DNA of 64,000 nucleotides from Phormidium tenue FACHB-1050 (GTDB lineage: Bacteria > Cyanobacteriota > Cyanobacteriia > Pseudanabaenales > Pseudanabaenaceae). How positions within the stretch are numbered: the stretch's first letter is position 1; each line of letters opens with the position of its first letter. The notes under the pieces are model-generated. The model made no database searches. It was not told the DNA's origin and was given only the letters and a program-made list of their open reading frames with translations. Made by a program: the position numbers and the translations under genes. Shown piece after piece: positions 42,976 through 52,630 of the stretch. The stretch spans positions 107,284-171,283 of the forward strand of contig NZ_JACJQY010000006.1 in NCBI RefSeq assembly GCF_014696925.1. The letters run 5' to 3'.

Positions 42976-44904
42976 ATGAATTTTTTGATGTTTTGGTTTA
43001 GCCCAAAGAATCTCTCAAAGAGACTATTTTGGCTGGCGATCGCGGTTTTGATCACTTGCCTATTTCCAGTAGAGATCGGGTATTCACAGAAGATTGATAG
43101 TTCACCAGAAGCAGAGAAGAAGTCTTCAGCCAATGGTTTGCCTCCTGAATTTGCTGCCATTGCTAATCAGCTATTCACACCCACAGGCGGCATTATTGCG
43201 GCTTGTGCGATCGGTATGGTTTTCTTGAGCATAAATGGTGGCGGCAATAGTAAAAATAAGCTGGCTAATGCTCATTGGGCAAATGGTGCGGAGATTGCGG
43301 CGGCAAGGAAAAAGGCTAAGGAACAGATTAATCGCCGCGAACGTAATAAGCTGTCTCTGTTTATCGTTAAGCCTAAATTGATTTTTCCACCCGAATTGAT
43401 TTCTCGTCCAGGGGTGGCTACACCCAACCATGAACTACCTATTACGGGACAAAAGCCTAAAGTGATTCAGGTATCGCAAGCGGATCGGACGATCTGGCTT
43501 CCTGATGCTAATCGTGGCATTGCCGTACTCGGTGGTACGGGTTCGGGTAAAACCTATGGCGTGATTGACCCTGCGATTCGTAGTGCGATCGACCAAGGGT
43601 TTCCGATTATTCTCTACGATTACAAATATGCTGAACAGTCCTCACGGATTGCAGGCGTGGCGGCGGCGGCAGGATATCAAGTCAGTATCTTTGCCCCTAG
43701 TTTCCCTGAAAGTGGCATCTGTAATCCCCTCGATTTCATTCGTGATGCGGCGGATGTGGATATGGCGCGACAGGTAGCGATCGTGCTAAACCGCAACTTT
43801 AAATCAGGTGGCAAAGGTAGTGAAGATCCTTTCTTTACTAATAGTGGCGACCAGTTGATTCAAGCAGTGCTGTTACTAGCCAAGACCACTCCCTATCCCG
43901 ATATTATTTTCTGTGCCAAGGCTTTGGGTGCAAATAACTTGCCCGCTAGAGTCCAGAATGCCAATTTGCCAACTTGGGTGGAAACTAGCTTTGGGCAGTT
44001 GATTTCCATGGCAGATTCTGAGAAAACCGTTGCTTCGGTCATCTCGACGGCAAGTATTCTCTTTAGCCGTTTTATGTCCCCTGATATCCTCAGCGTATTC
44101 TGTGGCAAGACCACAATTCCGATGCAGTTGAAAGGCAAGCAATTGCTGATTATTGGCATGAAGCGGGAAAAGCAGGATGTGGTTGCACCATTATTGGCGA
44201 CGGTTTTACATATGATTGTCACCCGTAATGTGGTGTCCACTAAGCGTGAAGATCCTCTGCTGGTGGCGATCGACGAGTTGCCAACGCTTTATTTGCCAAG
44301 TCTTGTCCAATGGCTGAACGTTCACCGTGAGGATGGCTTGTCCTGTATGTTGGGTTTCCAAAATTTGGTGCAGTTAGAAGAAACCTATGGCAAGGAGGTA
44401 TCAAGAGCGATCTTTGGTGGTTGTGCGACTAAGGCAATCTTTAATCCCCTTGAGCCTGAATCAGCGAAGATTTTCTCTGATTATCTTGGTGATGAGCATT
44501 TGAAGTACAAATCCAAATCCCGTAGTTCGGGTGGTGGTCGGACTAGCACCAGTACATCAGATCAGGAACGTACCCGCAAACTATTTGCTCCCGAGGACTT
44601 TCTGAAGTTACCGCAGGGTAATTGTATTCTCATTTCCCCTGGCTATAGCTCTAAGAAAGAAGCAAATGTACCTCGGCGTTGCCATATTAAAATTCCCAAA
44701 GTTGATGCAGAGAGATCTGATAGAAGCAAGTCCAAATGGGAGTCTCTAAAAGCTAGGTTGATTAAATCTGGCAGTCAAGTACCAATTACAGATGCGGCGA
44801 TCGCTTTGCGTAAAGATTACTTTCAAGAGCATTTTCCTTTACCTGCCAAAGATGCTCCCAATGCTCCTAAGTCCACTGTGCCTGCTTGGGCTGAAGGTTT
44901 ATAG
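42976..44904 (+). CDS. VirD4/TraG-like coupling protein
   Basis: A 642-aa membrane ATPase that brings the relaxase-DNA complex to the T4SS. It has two N-terminal membrane helices (about 14-35 and 69-89), Walker A GGTGSGKT (186-193), Walker B LVAIDELP (Asp433, Glu434) and ILFSRFMSPDILSVF. The C-terminal region is basic and polar. It begins 6 nt after the preceding gene. Length and motifs fit TraG/VirD4. Confidence 0.9.
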   Translation: MNFLMFWFSPKNLSKRLFWLAIAVLITCLFPVEIGYSQKIDSSPEAEKKSSANGLPPEFAAIANQLFTPTGGIIAACAIGMVFLSINGGGNSKNKLANAHWANGAEIAAARKKAKEQINRRERNKLSLFIVKPKLIFPPELISRPGVATPNHELPITGQKPKVIQVSQADRTIWLPDANRGIAVLGGTGSGKTYGVIDPAIRSAIDQGFPIILYDYKYAEQSSRIAGVAAAAGYQVSIFAPSFPESGICNPLDFIRDAADVDMARQVAIVLNRNFKSGGKGSEDPFFTNSGDQLIQAVLLLAKTTPYPDIIFCAKALGANNLPARVQNANLPTWVETSFGQLISMADSEKTVASVISTASILFSRFMSPDILSVFCGKTTIPMQLKGKQLLIIGMKREKQDVVAPLLATVLHMIVTRNVVSTKREDPLLVAIDELPTLYLPSLVQWLNVHREDGLSCMLGFQNLVQLEETYGKEVSRAIFGGCATKAIFNPLEPESAKIFSDYLGDEHLKYKSKSRSSGGGRTSTSTSDQERTRKLFAPEDFLKLPQGNCILISPGYSSKKEANVPRRCHIKIPKVDAERSDRSKSKWESLKARLIKSGSQVPITDAAIALRKDYFQEHFPLPAKDAPNAPKSTVPAWAEGL

Positions 44905-44913
44905 AGGTAAATT

Positions 44914-46125
44914 ATGGTTTTTATACAGTCATCGGAAGCGTCTCAGGCTAATGCTCAACAATTGGCGATCGCTCAAACTACGATTGAAGCTCTAGCAGAA
45001 CTACTGAGCCGATTGTTAGGCAAACAGGAAGAGTTATTGCACAATCCTGATGGCAATAAACAACAGCTTGATGCTCCATCATCGGGATTCAGTGATGCGG
45101 AGTGGGATCGGGTATCTCAGCAATGGGAGCAGGACATCATGGATGATTGGTGGCGCAGATATCAGGCTACACCAGATCGCTCTACTGCTCCTGAGACTTC
45201 CCAAGCTTTGACTGTCACCTCGAATAATCCTCGGGATAAAGGTGATCCAGATTTTGCGATGCTTCCCAATACACCGATTCAGCCATCACCGCTATCTGGC
45301 AGTAATCTACCGCCATTGCCTGTTCCTGTTGAGCAGAACTATATCGATGTGGATTGGCGAGAACTCCCGAAAATAGAGTTAGCAGAGCTACTGCGTCGCG
45401 ATTTAGATGGAGATGGGATTACTGATGTCGATGAACTGCGGATGGGACTCAATCCTCGCAGCATTGATACTGATGGCGATGGCATCAGCGATCGCGATGA
45501 GTTGGGACATTCTAATTCTCTGTCGTTTGATGATTTCCGTCAACAAGTAATGGCTGCGGTGTCGGTTGCCCTAGTTGCTAAATTGGGTGTCGATGGCAAG
45601 TACGAAGCAGAAAACTATCGCATTCAATCTCAGGATAATTTCTATGAGATTTCTAATCTTGATAATGAGGCGATCGCTAAGTTTGAATTGCAAAGCGATC
45701 GGGCTGTGTTTACTGAGGATAGGACTACTGTTGACCAACAGATTGACTTTACTAAAACTGCTTTTAAGACGACGACTGTGGATATTGCCAGTTTGACTCA
45801 AAATCAGGGTTATCTTGCGTCAGTAGATAAGCTGGGAGATCTAGCTCCTGCTGGGGCTAGGGGTGTGGTGGTCGTGGAAAGTGTCCTTAATGAGACTGGT
45901 CAGGAGTCGTTTAAGGGTGGATATTATGATTTTCAAAGGAATCAGGATGGTGATATTGCGATTGTCAATAACCATACTGGCAAAGATATTTTGCGGACTA
46001 CTCAAGGGCAAATCTCTCTTAATGCGATGACTCCTAGTGATTTAAACAACTTCCAGCAAGCATTTCAGCGGATGAATTTACCTCAGCCGATGCTAGAACA
46101 ATCCAGCCCTGATTTAGAGCGTTAG
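44914..46125 (+). CDS. Accessory protein with calcium-binding-type repeats, T4SS operon
   Basis: A 403-aa protein without a signal peptide. The N-terminal part is helical (QQLAIAQTTIEALAELLSRL), then comes a Pro-rich linker, then two Asp-rich loops, DLDGDGITDVDELRMGLNP and DTDGDGISDRDELG (about 166-200), of the thrombospondin type-3/EF-hand kind. The C-terminal half carries beta-rich modules, the last (YDFQRNQDGDIAIV to NNFQQAFQRM) being shared with the proteins at 46135 and 62874. AGAGG precedes the ATG. It directly follows VirD4, so a DNA-transfer accessory role is reasonable but unproven. Confidence 0.65.
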   Translation: MVFIQSSEASQANAQQLAIAQTTIEALAELLSRLLGKQEELLHNPDGNKQQLDAPSSGFSDAEWDRVSQQWEQDIMDDWWRRYQATPDRSTAPETSQALTVTSNNPRDKGDPDFAMLPNTPIQPSPLSGSNLPPLPVPVEQNYIDVDWRELPKIELAELLRRDLDGDGITDVDELRMGLNPRSIDTDGDGISDRDELGHSNSLSFDDFRQQVMAAVSVALVAKLGVDGKYEAENYRIQSQDNFYEISNLDNEAIAKFELQSDRAVFTEDRTTVDQQIDFTKTAFKTTTVDIASLTQNQGYLASVDKLGDLAPAGARGVVVVESVLNETGQESFKGGYYDFQRNQDGDIAIVNNHTGKDILRTTQGQISLNAMTPSDLNNFQQAFQRMNLPQPMLEQSSPDLER

Positions 46126-46134
46126 GAAAAGGCG

Positions 46135-46842
46135 ATGATTACTGCAAACCCAGAGATTGATATGGCTCAGTTCATGGCTGTATTTAACCAAGTTGTGGAA
46201 CTGCATAGCGTCCATATTTTAGCGATCGCTGAACGAGAAATGTCTTCTATTACTTTGACGGATTTAACGATGATCGATAAAGATGATGTATTTGATGAAG
46301 AGTGGCAACCATCTCAGGTGCAGAGCAAAGATAGCGATACTAATTCAGGTGCTGCCGATTCTCAACAGGTGAATGCTGTTAACCCAGAACATAACCAGAA
46401 CAATTATGCAACCCAGATTCAGAATTTAGCTCTATCAATGTTTGATGGTTTGAGTAATCTGCGTAAGGATAATTCTGAGAGTAAATCTGAAGATGTTGAA
46501 ACTGCTGCTATTCCCAGTTCTCCTAGTCAAATTACTGATGCAGAGCGAGATCTGAAACTGGCGCGGGATTGTCGCGAACTGTTGCAAGTAAAAGGCAAAG
46601 ATGATGGTAATAATCTTATCTTTGAGCGTCCTGATGGCAAGGGGAATTACAAGTTCAATCTCGAAAAAGCCTCGGATACAATTACTTTAAAGGCAAAAGA
46701 TCGTCCTGTTAATCCGATCCTTGTGGAGTCGCAGGGAAAAATCTTAGAGTCTCATGTTACCGACCTTGATGCGGCAAATATTGCTAGGGCTGTGGAGATG
46801 TTAAACGTACAACAATCTAAAACTATTGAAAATTATAAGTAA
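46135..46842 (+). CDS. Accessory protein with relaxase-like C-terminal module
   Basis: A 235-aa acidic soluble protein. The middle is Asn/Ser/Asp-rich and probably disordered (about 60-130). The C-terminal module (about 140-230, with LKLARDCRELLQVKG, NYKFNLEKASDTITLKAK and VTDLDAANIARAVEML) follows the same pattern as the ends of the proteins at 44914 and 62874. AGGAAAAGG before the ATG serves as a ribosome-binding site. Function not recognised; it is the last gene of the continuous T4SS operon. Confidence 0.6.
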   Translation: MITANPEIDMAQFMAVFNQVVELHSVHILAIAEREMSSITLTDLTMIDKDDVFDEEWQPSQVQSKDSDTNSGAADSQQVNAVNPEHNQNNYATQIQNLALSMFDGLSNLRKDNSESKSEDVETAAIPSSPSQITDAERDLKLARDCRELLQVKGKDDGNNLIFERPDGKGNYKFNLEKASDTITLKAKDRPVNPILVESQGKILESHVTDLDAANIARAVEMLNVQQSKTIENYK

Positions 46843-46879
46843 GTCTGTTTGGTGGTAAAATTTACACAGGTACAAAAAC

Positions 46880-49147
46880 ATGAAAAAGCTGTTACTCGTT
46901 GAATCTCCATCCAAGTGCAAAACCATTCAAGCAATCCTTGGTAGTGAATGGCAAGTGGAAGCCTCCTTTGGTCACTTTACAGAACTTGCCAAAGATGGTG
47001 AAGATAGCTTGGGCTTTACTATGCATTCAGATACCAACAAAATTGAATGTCGCTACCAATTGACGGAAGGTAAAGGACAACAGGTAGTTGCTAAACTACG
47101 CGCTGCTGTGAAGAATGCTTCAGAAGTCGTACTTGCTACCGATGGCGATCGCGAGGGTGAGGGGATTGCATGGCATTTACAACAGCAACTCCATCTGCGT
47201 AATCCTAAACGCGCTGTCTATAACCAGATTACGCCCACGGCGGTTAAAGCAGCGATCGCCAATGCTCATCAGTTGGATTTAAACTTGATTTCGGCTCAGA
47301 GAGCAAGACAATGCTTGGACAGGTTGATTGGGTTTAAGGTTTCGCCTTTGGTGCGTCGTACTAGTGGCGGTAGCTCGGCTGGTCGGGTGCAGTCGGTAGC
47401 TTTGCATATTGTCTGTCAGCGTGAACGAGAGATTAATGCCTTTGTGCCGATTACTTACTGGTCGGTATGGACGGAATATGCTGAAGGCTTCACCGCTTTC
47501 TATGCGGGTAGTAGCGAGATTGAACCTGTGCTTGACGATCAGGATGTCACCGATGATGCGGCGGAAGTGAATGCAGAATCTACGGTTGAATCAAAACGAG
47601 TATTGTCGGAAGCGGAAGCTGCCCGAATTATTCAAGTAGCGCGTAATCATCCCCATGTCGTTCGTGAAGCTACGGGTGTCACTGCTCAGAAATCGCCTTT
47701 GCCGCCTTTCATTACTAGTTCGCTCCAGCAAGCTGCTTCTGTGAGATTAGGGCTATCGCCTGAAGAGACGATGAAGGTGGCTCAAGAATTATTTGAGGGT
47801 GTCGATTTGCCGAACGGACGTAAGGGTTTGATTACCTATCACCGCACTGATAGCACTAGTCTCGCTCCTGAGTTTTGTGCTGAAGTGAAGGAATGGCTAT
47901 CGCAGCACGATCCTGATAATGTCCCTAAGAAAACTACTCGTCATCGCGAACAAGCGACTGCTCAATCCGCCCATGAAGCGATTCGTCCTACCTATTTGAG
48001 TATTACTCCAAAAACGGTTAGAGATCATCTCAGTGCCAAACAGCATCAACTCTATGAGTTAATCTGGCGCAGAGCCGTTGCTTCTCAATGTGCTAATGCT
48101 TTAATTCAAAAAAGTCGGGTGATTATTCAGGCAGGTTCGACGCTTTGGCAGACTAGGGGTAGTATTCTCACCTTTGCGGGTTATACGCGCTATTGGAATG
48201 ATTTGAGTAAGGATAAACATATTCCTGCGTTAACGAGTGGTCAGACTTTGGCTTTGGGAAATGCAGGGTTTACGCAGAAACAAACTCAACCTCCTGCTAG
48301 GTATAGTGAAGCAAAGTTAGTACAGGTGTTAGAGCGTCAGGGTGTGGGTAGACCGAGTACGTTTGCGGCGATCGTCAAGACGCTTAAGGATAGAACCTAT
48401 GTATTACTCAAGGGTAAGGTTCTCGAACCTTCGGCTTTGGGGATGTCTACGGATGATGTGCTGCATAAAACTTTTCCCGATCTGCTCAGAGCCGATTTTA
48501 CCGCAGGGATGGAGACGACTTTGGATGAAATCTCGGTGGGTAAGTTGGAGTGGCAAAGCTATTTGATTGGTTGGCATCAGTCCTATTTTCAGCCGATGTT
48601 GGCGCGGGCTTATACAAATCTCGGTGCAGATTTACAACCAAGTAATCGTAAAAATGAGCTTTCGGATGTGGCTTGTCCTACTTGTAATCATCCTCTCAGT
48701 AAGATTCCTTCTAAGAAGGTGAGTGGTGGGCATTTTCTCAAGTGTGAGCATGGCTGTGAGAATCTGGTGATGTTTTGGAGCGATCGCCGTAATCAGTGGG
48801 AGATTCCTCAACCGAAGGGCGAAAATGCAGTGACGGCGGAGGTGACTAGTTTTGCTTGTCCAGTCTGTGGCAAGCCTTTGGCTAAGTTTCCCTATGCTAA
48901 GGATGGTGTGGATAAGGTGATGTTGAAGTGTGCGGATGCTCAGGCGCGTCAACGCAAGGATCATGCGGATGTGGTCTTTTTCTGGTCTTCTCAGGAGAGG
49001 TGGTGGTCGAAGAAGTTTGGTGATTTGGATGAGGCGGCTAAGCCGAATTTGGGTAAGAGTTCAACTGCTAAAGAGAAGAAAGCTGCTCAGGGAAAGCCAA
49101 AGCGAGCGAGTAAAGTGGCTAAGCCTAGTCCTAAAAAGTTGTGTTGA
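46880..49147 (+). CDS. topA: DNA topoisomerase I (element-encoded)
   Basis: A 755-aa type IA topoisomerase. It has an N-terminal Toprim domain with VESPSK and ATDGDREGEGIAWHL, catalytic Tyr320 in ITYHRTDS, and GVGRPSTFAAIV. Two C-terminal zinc-ribbon-like units (CPTCNHPL and CPVCGKPL with downstream Cys) are followed by a Lys/Ala/Pro-rich tail. It relaxes negative supercoils. Topoisomerases are known on conjugative plasmids (TraE of IncP), so this fits beside the T4SS. The host must also have a chromosomal copy. The His in YHRTDS, where Met is common, is a minor variation. Confidence 0.92.
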   Translation: MKKLLLVESPSKCKTIQAILGSEWQVEASFGHFTELAKDGEDSLGFTMHSDTNKIECRYQLTEGKGQQVVAKLRAAVKNASEVVLATDGDREGEGIAWHLQQQLHLRNPKRAVYNQITPTAVKAAIANAHQLDLNLISAQRARQCLDRLIGFKVSPLVRRTSGGSSAGRVQSVALHIVCQREREINAFVPITYWSVWTEYAEGFTAFYAGSSEIEPVLDDQDVTDDAAEVNAESTVESKRVLSEAEAARIIQVARNHPHVVREATGVTAQKSPLPPFITSSLQQAASVRLGLSPEETMKVAQELFEGVDLPNGRKGLITYHRTDSTSLAPEFCAEVKEWLSQHDPDNVPKKTTRHREQATAQSAHEAIRPTYLSITPKTVRDHLSAKQHQLYELIWRRAVASQCANALIQKSRVIIQAGSTLWQTRGSILTFAGYTRYWNDLSKDKHIPALTSGQTLALGNAGFTQKQTQPPARYSEAKLVQVLERQGVGRPSTFAAIVKTLKDRTYVLLKGKVLEPSALGMSTDDVLHKTFPDLLRADFTAGMETTLDEISVGKLEWQSYLIGWHQSYFQPMLARAYTNLGADLQPSNRKNELSDVACPTCNHPLSKIPSKKVSGGHFLKCEHGCENLVMFWSDRRNQWEIPQPKGENAVTAEVTSFACPVCGKPLAKFPYAKDGVDKVMLKCADAQARQRKDHADVVFFWSSQERWWSKKFGDLDEAAKPNLGKSSTAKEKKAAQGKPKRASKVAKPSPKKLC

Positions 49148-49306
49148 TAAGCGAAATATTTATGAAATTTAGTATTATTTTTCCCTAACAATATTGATAA
49201 ATCTTAAAACATTTAATACTAAAATTAGCCATAAATGCTATCATGCATTGACTTGTAAGTTTAGGAGCTTGTCATTTTTTACAGATGATAAGTAATTTTG
49301 AGAGAA

Positions 49307-52300
49307 ATGGTTGTAGGAACTAGCTCTGCTAGTGAGTTATTGGAATCTGTTTATACTGCACTCGATCTTGATCAAGGTGAGCTTTTGAGTGCGGAATTTT
49401 CCCCTACCCAAGAAACTAAGTTAGAACAGTGGCTAAATAAGGGGGACTGGTTATCACTTGCAAAGCAACTAAAAGCCGAAAAGATTTTTTTTGTAAAAGA
49501 CGATCCTGTTATAGTTTTTGCTAGCTCGAAATCTCAAGACGTTTCAGCTTTGAGAAAAATATTTAATGATATTTGGTGTATGGCAAGACCTCAAAGGTTA
49601 TTCCTCGCTACTGATGGGGAGTTAGCTGTATATGATTTGACAAAGCCTCCTATCAGAACCGATGAGGATTGGGAGAAGAATAAACCTTTAGCCTTAGTTA
49701 GAAATATCTCTGATGTTGCTAGAGAATTAAAGAGCTATCGTCGAGGGAATATAGAATCTGGGAAATTATTTGAAGAAGAACATTTTGGGAAAGATGATCA
49801 ACGTGCGGATCAATCTCTAATTCGTAATTTAAAGATTGTTCGCGACAATTTAACAAGCTCTATTTCAGGCAAAGAACTAGAGCCGAAATATGCTCATGCA
49901 CTAATAGGCAGATCTATATTTATTCGCTATTTAGAAGATAGAAAAATCCTTACAAAAGAGTATTTTGAGAATGTTGCAAAAAAACATAATAACCCCGAAT
50001 GGAAATCAATACTTGATGCAAAACTGAACAAGCCAGACATTAATCAGGATATGGGAAAGCGCTTATATCCAAGAGTTTTAGAGAATAAAGAGTTTACATA
50101 TGCTTTATTTGATCAATTGTCAGAAGACTTTAATGGAGATATGTTTCCTTCCGATCCTGACGAGAGACAAGCAGTAGATGTTCAACATCTCAGATTACTA
50201 CAAGGTTTTTTAAGAGGAGATGTAGATAGCCAACAAAGTCTCTTCTTTTGGGCATATAAGTTTGACATTATCCCTATCGAGCTAATTAGTAGCATCTACG
50301 AAGAGTTTTATCTGACCACAAATGCTGATGCAGGAAATCATGGAACACATTACACTCCAAGCTCATTAGTTAGATTCGTTTTATCACAAGTTCTAACACC
50401 AGATTGTCTTGAAAAAAAACCTAGAATTCTTGATCCATGTTGTGGATCGGGAATCTTTCTAGTTGAAGCTTTTAGAAGAATTGTGCGATATAGCTTCTTT
50501 AAGAAAGGTAAAATGCCAAGTCCAACAGAGCTTAGAACAATTATCAGAGATCAATTAGCTGGCATTGAAATTAATGAAGAAGCAGTACGAGTTGCAGCTT
50601 TTAGCTTGTATTTAGCCCTTCTACATTTTCAAAAGCCCCCAGCAATTTGGCAACAGATTAAGAAAGGGCAACGTCTCCCCAGTCTAAAATATCAAGCTAA
50701 TTCGATTAATGCTGGGGAAAAATTCAATAACTTAATTGAAGCAAATGCTTTTGATGTTGCAGAAAAAGTTAACGATGAAGATGTATTGAATAAGTTTAGT
50801 AGCAATTGTGCTGATGTTGTAATTGGAAATCCTCCTTGGGGGCAACCTAAAAAAGGTGATAAAGCAGGAGCATTTGCTTTGCAGAAAGGACTTGATTGGT
50901 GTGAACAAAACAATTATCCAGTTGGGGATAAGGAAAGATCACAGGCTTTTATATGGAAAACTCTTGATTTCCTGAAAGATGGTGGTGTTGCATCTTTACT
51001 TGTTTCTACTGGAGTATTTTTTAAACATCATGAAAATAGCCAGAAATTCCGAAATCAATGGTTATCTTCAATCAAACTAATAGAAGTTATCAACTTCTCT
51101 CATGTTAGAGATATTTTTTTTAGTGGCGCAATTTCTCCGTTCGCTTCTGTAGTTTTCCAAAAATCTTCTACAGTTGATCCTCAGTATCAATTAGTTAACT
51201 ATTTTTCAGCCAAGAAATCATCTCAAGCTATTCGTTTAAAGTCAGTTATTCTAAGTTGTTCAGATCTTCAAATGGTTCACCAATCAGATTTACTTGAGAA
51301 TGATAAGCTTTGGAAAATCTATTGGTGGGGTAATCACAGAGATCTCGCTTTGATCAATAATTTACAACTCAACCCATCTCTCGAAAAATTTTGCGACCCT
51401 GAAAATTCAGGGAGGGGATTTGAAGAAGGCTCAGGACAATCATCGATTGGAAATATTTTAAACTATAAGGAACTTCCTACTAAAGAATTTAAAAAATATG
51501 GAAGCATTAACAAAAAATTACTAAAGTCTGTCCCGCTAAAAGTAAATCGCAGGGGAAAGAGTGAGGGCTTATATTTTGGAAAGCGTATTTTAGTAAAGCG
51601 TGGTATTACTCAGCAGTCTTTCCCAAAAGGACAAATTATTTCTCGCTTAGAATCAGAAGAATTTTGTTTTCGGCATTCTATTTACTGCATTAAACTTGCT
51701 CAGCCAGATGATTGGAAATATAAGATTATTTTGGCAATTATATGGTCATCACTTTCTCGATATTATTTTTTCCTGACTACTAGTACTTGGGGAATGTGGC
51801 ATCATGAAATTCATTATCAAGAATTACTAGATTTACCAATTCGGCTTCCTGATTCTCAAGAGAAAATAGATCAAATAGTTAATATAGTTGACCAACTCAA
51901 CAGTGTAGATTTATCGCATCAAAAAACTTCGAGATCAAGAAATAAGAACCAACTAGAAATAAACATCAATACAGATATACCAAATCATAATAATCTATTG
52001 GAAGGTATAAAGGCTCTCGAAGACAAGCTCGATGAAGCTATATTTGATTTGTATGAACTCAGGATATCTGAGCGTGATTTGATTCGCGATATGTGCGATA
52101 TTGGTATCGAATTTTTCTACAATGAAATAGAAAGTCAAGCCATCAAACCAATTATAACTAGAAATTCTAAATGTAAGTATGGGCTTCTACAAACGACTTC
52201 ATCTCTCAATGACTCTGATCTGCCAGTTGAGCTTAAGAATTACCTCAAGATTTTACTAAATACTTGGAATCGAGAATTATATCCAGAAGGGGAATTCAGT

Positions 52301-52630
52301 TGGCGAATAATCCCCTCTGATCAAGCAACAGCAATGCTATGTGTTGTTTTGTCTACACAAGAAGTAGGACATATTCCCCAATTTCTTGACAATGATGAGG
52401 ATGCTTGGGCGACAGTCCTCAGTGAACTTAATGATGCCTTGTTAGTTCCGTACCAGAGTAATCGCGTCTATATTGATGGAATTGTTCGTGCTGTCACAGA
52501 TACTGACATCATCATTATTAAACGTAATGAAAAAAGACTATGGACAAAAAGTATGGCTCGTGAGGATGTAGAGGCAACTCTTCTTCAAGCAATTAACTTA
52601 CAGGAGTCTAAACAAGGTATTTCAGTATGA
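49307..52630 (+). CDS. Large N6-adenine DNA methyltransferase (Eco57I/PglX-like)
   Basis: A 1107-aa protein. An N-terminal region (about 1-190, with FFVKDDPVIVFA and RLFLATDGELAVYDL) resembles the inactive or nuclease-like head of type IIG enzymes, but I see no PD-(D/E)xK there. Motif I is DPCCGSGIFLVEAF from Asp376 and motif IV is NPPW at 508-511, the order of gamma-class N6-adenine methylases. A specificity-type region and helical C-terminus follow. The ATG at 49307 is preferred to a TTG at 49298. Its stop overlaps the start of a putative nuclease gene by 4 nt. No GCGATCGC is seen and the gene is AT-rich, so it looks acquired. PglX-like phage defence or an orphan type II system are the alternatives. 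Confidence 0.85.
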   Translation: MVVGTSSASELLESVYTALDLDQGELLSAEFSPTQETKLEQWLNKGDWLSLAKQLKAEKIFFVKDDPVIVFASSKSQDVSALRKIFNDIWCMARPQRLFLATDGELAVYDLTKPPIRTDEDWEKNKPLALVRNISDVARELKSYRRGNIESGKLFEEEHFGKDDQRADQSLIRNLKIVRDNLTSSISGKELEPKYAHALIGRSIFIRYLEDRKILTKEYFENVAKKHNNPEWKSILDAKLNKPDINQDMGKRLYPRVLENKEFTYALFDQLSEDFNGDMFPSDPDERQAVDVQHLRLLQGFLRGDVDSQQSLFFWAYKFDIIPIELISSIYEEFYLTTNADAGNHGTHYTPSSLVRFVLSQVLTPDCLEKKPRILDPCCGSGIFLVEAFRRIVRYSFFKKGKMPSPTELRTIIRDQLAGIEINEEAVRVAAFSLYLALLHFQKPPAIWQQIKKGQRLPSLKYQANSINAGEKFNNLIEANAFDVAEKVNDEDVLNKFSSNCADVVIGNPPWGQPKKGDKAGAFALQKGLDWCEQNNYPVGDKERSQAFIWKTLDFLKDGGVASLLVSTGVFFKHHENSQKFRNQWLSSIKLIEVINFSHVRDIFFSGAISPFASVVFQKSSTVDPQYQLVNYFSAKKSSQAIRLKSVILSCSDLQMVHQSDLLENDKLWKIYWWGNHRDLALINNLQLNPSLEKFCDPENSGRGFEEGSGQSSIGNILNYKELPTKEFKKYGSINKKLLKSVPLKVNRRGKSEGLYFGKRILVKRGITQQSFPKGQIISRLESEEFCFRHSIYCIKLAQPDDWKYKIILAIIWSSLSRYYFFLTTSTWGMWHHEIHYQELLDLPIRLPDSQEKIDQIVNIVDQLNSVDLSHQKTSRSRNKNQLEININTDIPNHNNLLEGIKALEDKLDEAIFDLYELRISERDLIRDMCDIGIEFFYNEIESQAIKPIITRNSKCKYGLLQTTSSLNDSDLPVELKNYLKILLNTWNRELYPEGEFSWRIIPSDQATAMLCVVLSTQEVGHIPQFLDNDEDAWATVLSELNDALLVPYQSNRVYIDGIVRAVTDTDIIIIKRNEKRLWTKSMAREDVEATLLQAINLQESKQGISV

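Noticed and set aside
49166..49226. Inverted repeat AATTTAGTATTA with TAATACTAAAATT as topA terminator
   Set aside because: One-base insertion, long AT-rich loop and no T-run; too weak to call.
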